A stretch of DNA of 64,000 nt, taken from contig CM065320.1 of assembly GCA_033032175.1 (NCBI GenBank), positions 5,332,001 to 5,396,000 of the forward strand, read 5' to 3'. The notes under the pieces were generated by a model, which was given only the letters and a program-made list of their open reading frames with translations, did not search any database and had not been told where the DNA came from. The translations under genes and the position numbers were made by a program. This document shows positions 58,384 through 64,000 of the stretch, in pieces (position 1 is the stretch's first letter; the number at the start of each line of letters is the position of its first letter). This DNA is from Saturnia japonica (taxonomy: Eukaryota > Arthropoda > Insecta > Lepidoptera > Saturniidae).

Positions 58384-59392
58384 TTAAGTACTACCTTCTC
58401 TCGTTGTCAATACTGCCTGCATCCATCTGGGCATAATTTTTATTAAATTGTCAATGAAACTTTGTGGCATTAGGTTCCATTCCTCAACCAATGCAGTTTG
58501 AGATTCCTTAGGTTAGCTGGTGCTGGATTTCTTTATTTAATTTGTTTTCCTAGTTTACTCCAAACATGTTCTATCGGATTTAAGTCTGACGAGCGTGCTG
58601 ACCACACTAGAACTTGGATTTCGACCTCAGTAAGGTACTCTGATACTACCATTGCATCGCAAGGACGAGCATTATCATGCAATAAAAGAAAATTATGCTC
58701 CATGAATGGGGCAAAAGGCATCACAATCTGCTTTAAAATGTATGTTACGTATCTTGCCAGAGTCAGGAACCCATATTCTATTATGTGTAGCTCCGTACGT
58801 GCTCCTAAGCAAATACCATCCCATACCGACCCTCCGTTATAAGGCACTCTTCCAACAATGTTACGCTCAGCGTATCTTTATCTGGGTCATCTGCATGCTT
58901 TGACCCTTCCATCATGTGACTTAAGACAAATCTGGGCTCATCAGTAAACAGTACTTTTCCCCAAGTGTCATCATCCCAAATTCTGTCCGAACAAGCAAAG
59001 TAGGACCGAACTAATCGATGGTCTGCGATGAGCAAAGGGCTTCTAGCGGGCAAGTACGCTCCTATATCAGCTGCCTTAAGTCTTCTTCTAATCGTTTTGG
59101 TGTTAACGATTGCTTCTTGAACTTCCTGCAGCTTGTTTCGTACCTCGGAAGAAGTCAGAGTGCGATTTTTGATGTCACGGCTTACAATAAATCTGTTGTC
59201 CCTCTTTGTTTCTATTCTTTTGCGAGCTTGTCCTTTACGTATTGTATACTCTCAAGTCTTACAGTATAGTTTAATATTGTGAAAAATCACAGACTTGGAC
59301 ACTCGTAATGTTTGAGCCACTTCATTGTAAGTGTAACCATTTTCAATTAAAGTTACAGCTTTAGACACCTGAGCAACCCTGAGATCCGGCAT
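58384..59392 (-). pseudogene. Tc1-like transposase, D34E, broken
   Basis: Starts MPDLRVAQVSKAV with a first helix-turn-helix (IENGYTYNEVAQTLRVS), then a TGA after KLYCKT. It continues with RDNRFIVSRDIKNRTLTSSE, TKTIRRRLKAADIGAYLPAR and GKVLFTDEPRF (first Asp). A frameshift near 58900 leads into the second part: PYNGGSVWDGICLGARTELH, FLLLHDNARPCDAMV (second Asp) and SSDLNPIEHVWSKLG (Glu). I count 34 residues between Asp and Glu. Frame is lost again after GKQIK; the genuine C-terminus (ALVEEWNLMPQSFIDNLIKI, ending EGST) lies in another frame and stops at 58384. HVW rather than NVW after the Glu sets it apart from the 32.5 kb element. Inverted ends were not found. Confidence 0.85.
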
Positions 59393-59534
59393 TATCACTC
59401 AAACTAAACAAATGAAATTTCCTTCAAAAACAACAAAAACCTGCAGAATTTCATATACTATACGTATCAAAGAAATTAACAGATAGTAAAAAAAAAAAAA
59501 CAAATGAATGTACTAAGTAAAATTCTATTTATAA

Positions 59535-60168
59535 CTAGCTGTGCCCCTCGGTTTCACCCGAGTTTTTATCCAACAAATACCGCGCCGCCAACGCGACGGA
59601 CCCGTGTAATCATAATTGTTATCACTTCTCGCAAGTACAAATTATTTTAATTTTTCATTTTCTCCTAAACTATGTGTCCTAATTACATACTATAAAAAGA
59701 AAATTTTAAATTGTCTTTATGATGAAATAACTTATGAATGAAATAAGCCTAAAAATAAAGCTCAAAATCAATTTTTAATCTTCAACATAAAAACACCGCA
59801 AAATACCTTATTGTGGCTTATGCTATTAAGAAATAGGCATATGTTACCGGAAACTTTTGTTAGATATACTAAAGAACAATATTTTTGTAGAATATTATAT
59901 TTACGTATCACTAACCATTACGCCAGCGCATGCGGATAAAGCAGTTCGGGAACACTTTCACTTCGACTTACTTAAACAAAAATCAATATTTAAGGCTAGC
60001 TGAGAGGTTTAGCTTAGTTCCAGATAGCTTACTATTCTTCGTGAATCTGGCTATCATAAACAAAAAGAATTTTTCGAATCCGACTGCTACCCATTGTCCA
60101 GAGATTACCAAGTTTAAACAAACAAACAAAAAAACTCGTCCGCTTTACTAAATTATTAATAGTATAGA
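59535..60168 (-). mobile_element. Helitron-like non-autonomous element with both ends
   Basis: On the minus strand it starts A|TCTATACTATTAATAATTTA (first base 60168) and ends GGGGCACAGCTAG|T (last base 59535): TC start, CTAG end, inserted between A and T. The body contains a GTTTGTTTGTTTAAAC-like run near the 5' end, typical of this group. 634 bp, no coding capacity. Confidence 0.7.
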
Positions 60169-60325
60169 TATACACGGACTGACCTCGGAACACGACAAAC
60201 CAAAAGAAAATCATACATGTGTTTAACACTATTATGGTGGTCGCGATCCTTACCACCCCGCTATATTACTGTATATACACTGACTAATCTCTGAACACGA
60301 TAAACCAAAAGAAAATTATAGATGG

Positions 60326-61360
60326 TTTTTTTCTTTCTCAGTGACTATACTGTTAGCCTAAGGGGCCCTAAAGAAATAGAGAGAGTTAGAGAGCCACTGA
60401 TGGCTTTGACAGCTTCACCTGGCTTGGAGGCGAACGCTTAAGGCATTCAGCCGCGAAAGCGTGAGCAACATGCGCACAAAGGTTCCAAAGTGGCCGGACG
60501 TCGGCTTGGGCTGTTACCGCGATTGTGAAAAGGTCGCGAACTAACTAATTCCCTATCTGTAGAAAATTTGAGCTAAACTAACACATACATATAACATGTC
60601 CCTGCCTCTAGGAAAAAGGAATGAACATGTGTATATGTATTTAGTATCCTGAAAACATGATCGAAAGTAACTATCGTAAAAAAGAAGAAAAAAAGGTCCC
60701 TTACAGGATCTATGTACTTATGTGGTGTGCACGTATGTATGTACATATTGTGTGTAATGATGTGTGTGGGTAACTTACGTGATTTCAAGTGCAGTGTCAC
60801 CAGTATCGCGCGAGCGGCTGCATGACTCAAGGGTTCTACATCGAGGGAACGGACCTAGGCTTGAGTTGACGTAAGAGAGGGAGGACGTGACGGGTTTGCG
60901 GGAGCGAAATTAGCCGCCCATCACCTGCGGGGGGAACGGTGGTTTCGCGGGCGTGGGCGCGAGCACGCTTTGTTTGGAGAGACGGTAGAGTAGTATTTGT
61001 TTATTTCCTCGATCTTATAAATGGAACGGTGAAGATATTCGCGGCCGGAGTTGTTCACGGGGGATGTTCGGTTTTGGGGTTTAAGTCGCGGCAGCTTTTA
61101 CCAACAGATTCACGTGATTCGAAGCAGTGTCGAAGTACGGTCGCGTAAAATATTCAATTTACGATTCGACCAACGTACCAAGGGGCTTTGTTAATTTTAC
61201 GTAAGAATCGGGTTTAGAGGATTTGGAAATTATTAATGTTGATCTTTGACGTATGTGCGAATGTAGCGCAGCTTATATGTCATGATAGGACGGATATATG
61301 TCTTGTATAATGTAAGCTTATGTAGCACAGGAATATTTTGCTTAGTATCAAGGAGTGCAG
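60326..61360 (-). mobile_element. Old 5'-truncated relative of the 24.8-30.7 kb retrotransposon
   Basis: The plus strand follows the order of 24784-25860: ACTGTTAGCCTAAGGGGCCC, GGCATTCAGCCGCGAAAGC, AAAGTGGCCGGAC, GTGTCACCAGTATCGCGCG, GGACCTAGGCTTGAGTTGAC and CGCGGGCGTGGGCGCGAGCA. It thus covers the 3' UTR and the last part of ORF2. Many substitutions and indels, including an extra CTCTCTAACTCTCTCTATTT-like block near 60375, rule out function. The short T-rich tail at 60326-60337 is the eroded poly(A). Confidence 0.85.
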
Positions 61361-61688
61361 TCTATGTGTATTGTAAATCACCCTTATTTTTTAAAACACG
61401 AAACACTGTTATTTTTTCCTAAAAGCATAAATATAAATTTTCATATCCCTAAATTTAGAAATAGTGGGTTCTTCATACAATCTTTCATCCCCTATTTCAC
61501 ATCTTAAAGTTTTATTTTCACGACATAAGGTAAGCCAATGTCTTCTTTAAGGTCCAATATATCTCTATACCAAAATTCATCAAATTTGGTTTGATGCGTT
61601 CTTCGTACAAACCTTCGTCGTCTATTTCAGGGCGTGAAATGCAACAGACAGGACAGAGTTACTTTCGCATTTATAATATTAGTATGGA
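61361..61688 (-). mobile_element. 5' part of a Helitron-like element in the left duplicate
   Basis: On the minus strand it starts A|TCCATACTAATATTATAAAT at 61688, then GCGAAAGTAACTCTGTCCTG, as at 11454 and 63436. Its 3' end is not defined; it merges into the tandem units interrupted by the retrotransposon. Confidence 0.55.
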
Positions 61689-61787
61689 TTATTCATTTCA
61701 TTATACTGTCGTTCTCTATGGTGTCAGTAAATTACCCAATAGCAGAATAACGACAACAGTTTATAATAATAAATTTTTGAAATTAAT

Positions 61788-61799
61788 TCTCTCTCTCTC

Positions 61800-61894
<95 letters not shown>
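61788..61894. repeat. (CT)n(AT)n microsatellite
   Basis: A short CT run (61788-61800) followed by about 94 bases of AT with a single CAT interruption. The right duplicate has only a CTCTCTCTCTCTATAT remnant at 63591-63604, so the AT tract expanded in the left copy. Confidence 0.9.
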
Positions 61895-61896
<2 letters not shown>

Positions 61897-62290
61897 TTCT
61901 TTGTTTCTCTTTAACTGATACTTTAGCATGGTAAAAATAGTAAAAGATCGATTGTTGTGGTGTCCTTTTTGTTTTCTATAATAGGGATTTTTATATTGTT
62001 AACACAAACCTGAAAAGTGAATAAAATACCGTAAATTTTTTGGAGAGATCGGCTTTATAGACCTCGATTTATTGTGAATCGATACATCAGAGTTAGATTC
62101 GAATCGATCTTTTTCGAAATGAATTGCCTAGCAGCGATGCGGCACTCGACTTGCTTGCGTGATTATATCCAACCTAGGGTGACCACTTATTAATATGTTT
62201 TATTATATAGATGTGTGGTCAACTCATATTAGAAAGTTCCAAATTCTCTGAAACTGTACATTTTTTAACTTTATGTAAACTTTCAATAGT

Positions 62291-62671
62291 CATCATTTTA
62301 CAAACCAGTTTCAAAGTTTCAGCCAATACAACTGAAGAGCTATTTTATAGCATTTTTATCGAACAAATGTTCGACGTGACTTTTTAAATTGATATAACTT
62401 TTTATTTATGAACTCATTGAAGTAAAACCACACTAAATTTTAAGTCAACCTTACCAAAATATATTAGTTGAAACCGTTTCCAAATCAGTTAAGCCGTTTC
62501 TGAGATTAGCGCATACAAACGTTGGCAAACAGACAAACACAAAAATTATAACAATCATTGTTTTGGGTTCTCCTGCGTTGATAGAGACTTCCAATAATAG
62601 TTTTTCTCATATATCTTCTATGTACAGACATCGATCAGTTACGTTTTTATATATGTATAGATAGATGTAGA
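62291..62671. other. Spacer between duplicates, with a repeat remnant
   Basis: AAATCAGTTAAGCCGTTTCT and CAAACAGACAAACAC near 62485-62540 look like part of a Helitron-type repeat. No gene. Confidence 0.4.
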
Positions 62672-64000
62672 TATGGTGGTCGCGATCCCTACCACCCCAC
62701 TATATTATTGCATATACACCGACTGATCTCTGAACACGATGAACCAAAAGAAACTCATAGTTGGGTTTATCGCTATTTGTATGGTGGACGCGATACCTAC
62801 CACCCCTCTATATTATTGCATAAACACAGACTGATCTCTAAACACGACAAAGCAATAGAAAATCATAGATGGATTAATCACTCTATGCGTATGGTATTGT
62901 AAATCATCCCTTATTGTACCGCTCTGCCGATTCATTTTTCAAAAACGCGAAACCCTTTTATTTCTTCCTAAAAACATAAATATGAATTTTCATATCTCTA
63001 AATTGAGAAATAGTGGGCTCTTCATAAAAAAGTTCATCCCGTATTTGACCCCTTCATGTTTTATCTTTGCGCCATAAGGTACCCTATGTCCGTCTCCAAG
63101 GTCCAATATATCTCTATTCATCAAAATTAGTTTAACGGGTTCTTCGTACAAACCTTCATCCCCTATTTCACCCATTAAAGTTTTATTTTCACCACATAAG
63201 GTAGCCAAAGTCTTTCTCCAAATTCCTACATATCTCTATATCAAAATTCATCAAATTTAGGTTCTTTATACGAACTTTCACCCCCCATTTCACCCCTTCT
63301 AATTTTATTTCCAAAAGTAGCCAATGACCTTTCTCAACCAAAGTTCTTCAAAATTGGTTCAGCGGTCTAGGCTTGAAAATTCAACAGACGGGACAGAAAG
63401 AATTACTTTCGCATTTATAATATTAGTAGGTATGGATTATTCAATTCATTATGCAGTCATTTTCTATAGTGTCATTTACCAATTATAATACTAACAGTAA
63501 ATTATTACCTAACACCAAATTAACGAAAACAGTTTATAATAATTAATTTTTGAAATGAATTCTCTTTCACTATATACCTGTAATAAATTCTCTCTCTCTC
63601 TATATCTTTCTATGTTTCTCTATAATAAGTAATAATAACTGATACTTTAGTAAGGTAAAAATTACAAAAGATCGACTGTTGTGGTTCCCTTTTAATTTTC
63701 TATTTTAGGGATTTTTATATTGTTAGTACAAATGCGAAAGTGAATCGAAAAAAGATCAATTTTTGAGAGATCGATCTTTTAGACATCGATTTTTTTGGGA
63801 ATCGATTCATAAGAGTTCGATTCGAATCAATCTTTTTCGAAATGAATTGCCATTCCTAGCAGCGGCGCAGCTATATTCAACTGACAATTTCCAGCCTATG
63901 CAGACCCCCTTTTAATATGATTTAACACATAGATCTGAGGTCAACTTATATTAGAAATTTCATTTTATTAAACTCTTCATTTTTTAACTTTATGAAAGGT
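62672..64000 (+). repeat. Right copy of the segmental duplication, running off the window
   Basis: Two tandem units of 108 bp start at 62672 and 62780 (TATGGTGGTCGCGATCC, TATGGTGGACGCGATACC). Then come CATAGATGG|ATTAATCACTC, uninterrupted where the left copy has the retrotransposon, TTGTAAATCATCCC, the Helitron 5' start at 63436, the CT remnant and GAAATGAATTGCC. Homology reaches the window end. The 64-codon open frame across the units repeats a 36-residue pattern and is a product of the tandem DNA. Confidence 0.8.

Larger units (their letters stand above)
60170..62290 (+). repeat. Left copy of a direct segmental duplication
   Basis: From GGTGGTCGCGATCC (60236) to AACTTTATGTAAACTTTC (62280) this stretch matches 62672-64000 in the same orientation and block order, once the retrotransposon at 60326-61360 and the (AT)n run are removed. 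It contains about one and a half units of a roughly 100-bp tandem unit (CTGACCTCGGAACACGACAA at 60179, CTGACTAATCTCTGAACACG at 60281). Confidence 0.8.

Noticed and set aside
62708..62902. Open frame with a repeated 36-residue pattern
   Set aside because: The repetition comes from the 108-bp tandem DNA unit; the frame is not kept in the left duplicate.
1..64000. CRISPR arrays, bacterial operons, riboswitches, phage or plasmid functions
   Set aside because: No regular short repeats with unique spacers and no compact coding; base composition and elements are eukaryotic.

Overview
The window looks like AT-rich, gene-poor nuclear DNA of an insect, most probably a moth or butterfly. The assignment is an inference from remembered families: tRNA-derived SINEs, RTE-clade LINE tails ending in short ATG/GAT repeats, Helitron-type ends (TC at the 5' end, CTAG at the 3' end) and D34D mariner / D34E Tc1 transposases are all typical of lepidopteran introns and intergenic DNA. 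No complete host gene, rRNA or tRNA gene, CRISPR array or bacterial operon is visible. The only plausible host coding piece is one short exon candidate on the minus strand (1210-1306), so much of the window may be one large intron or an intergenic desert.

Layout. 1-20.9 kb is mostly AT-rich unique-looking DNA with scattered SINEs, LINE tails, a Helitron fragment and a MITE with 36-bp inverted ends (15552-16095). A complete but dead mariner sits at 20913-22199, with TA duplications and two +1 A frameshifts. 23.1-24.3 kb is a cluster of short repeats. The centrepiece is a full-length, apparently intact, GC-richer non-LTR retrotransposon on the minus strand (24784-30721). It has a 15-bp target-site duplication, a 25-base A tail, a gag-like ORF1 with three zinc knuckles and an ORF2 with APE endonuclease and reverse transcriptase. 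Its features fit the jockey group.

31-36 kb holds a Tc1-like element (32205-33875) nested in a Helitron, a long imperfectly repeated stretch (35.2-36.2 kb) and an 80-bp stub of a retrotransposon related to the big one, with its own target duplication (36467-36572). 38-56 kb is mostly unannotated AT-rich DNA with RTE and other LINE fragments, Helitron ends, a head-to-head SINE pair, four dispersed copies of one unclassified repeat and a 31-bp palindrome between 8-bp direct repeats.

58.4-64 kb is the most layered part. A decayed Tc1-like element abuts a Helitron. Next comes a direct segmental duplication (about 60.2-62.3 and 62.67-64.0 kb). Its left copy was split by an old 5'-truncated relative of the 24.8-30.7 kb retrotransposon and also carries a long (CT)n(AT)n microsatellite. 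Only the retrotransposon at 24.8-30.7 kb looks capable of making protein; the other transposon genes are broken.
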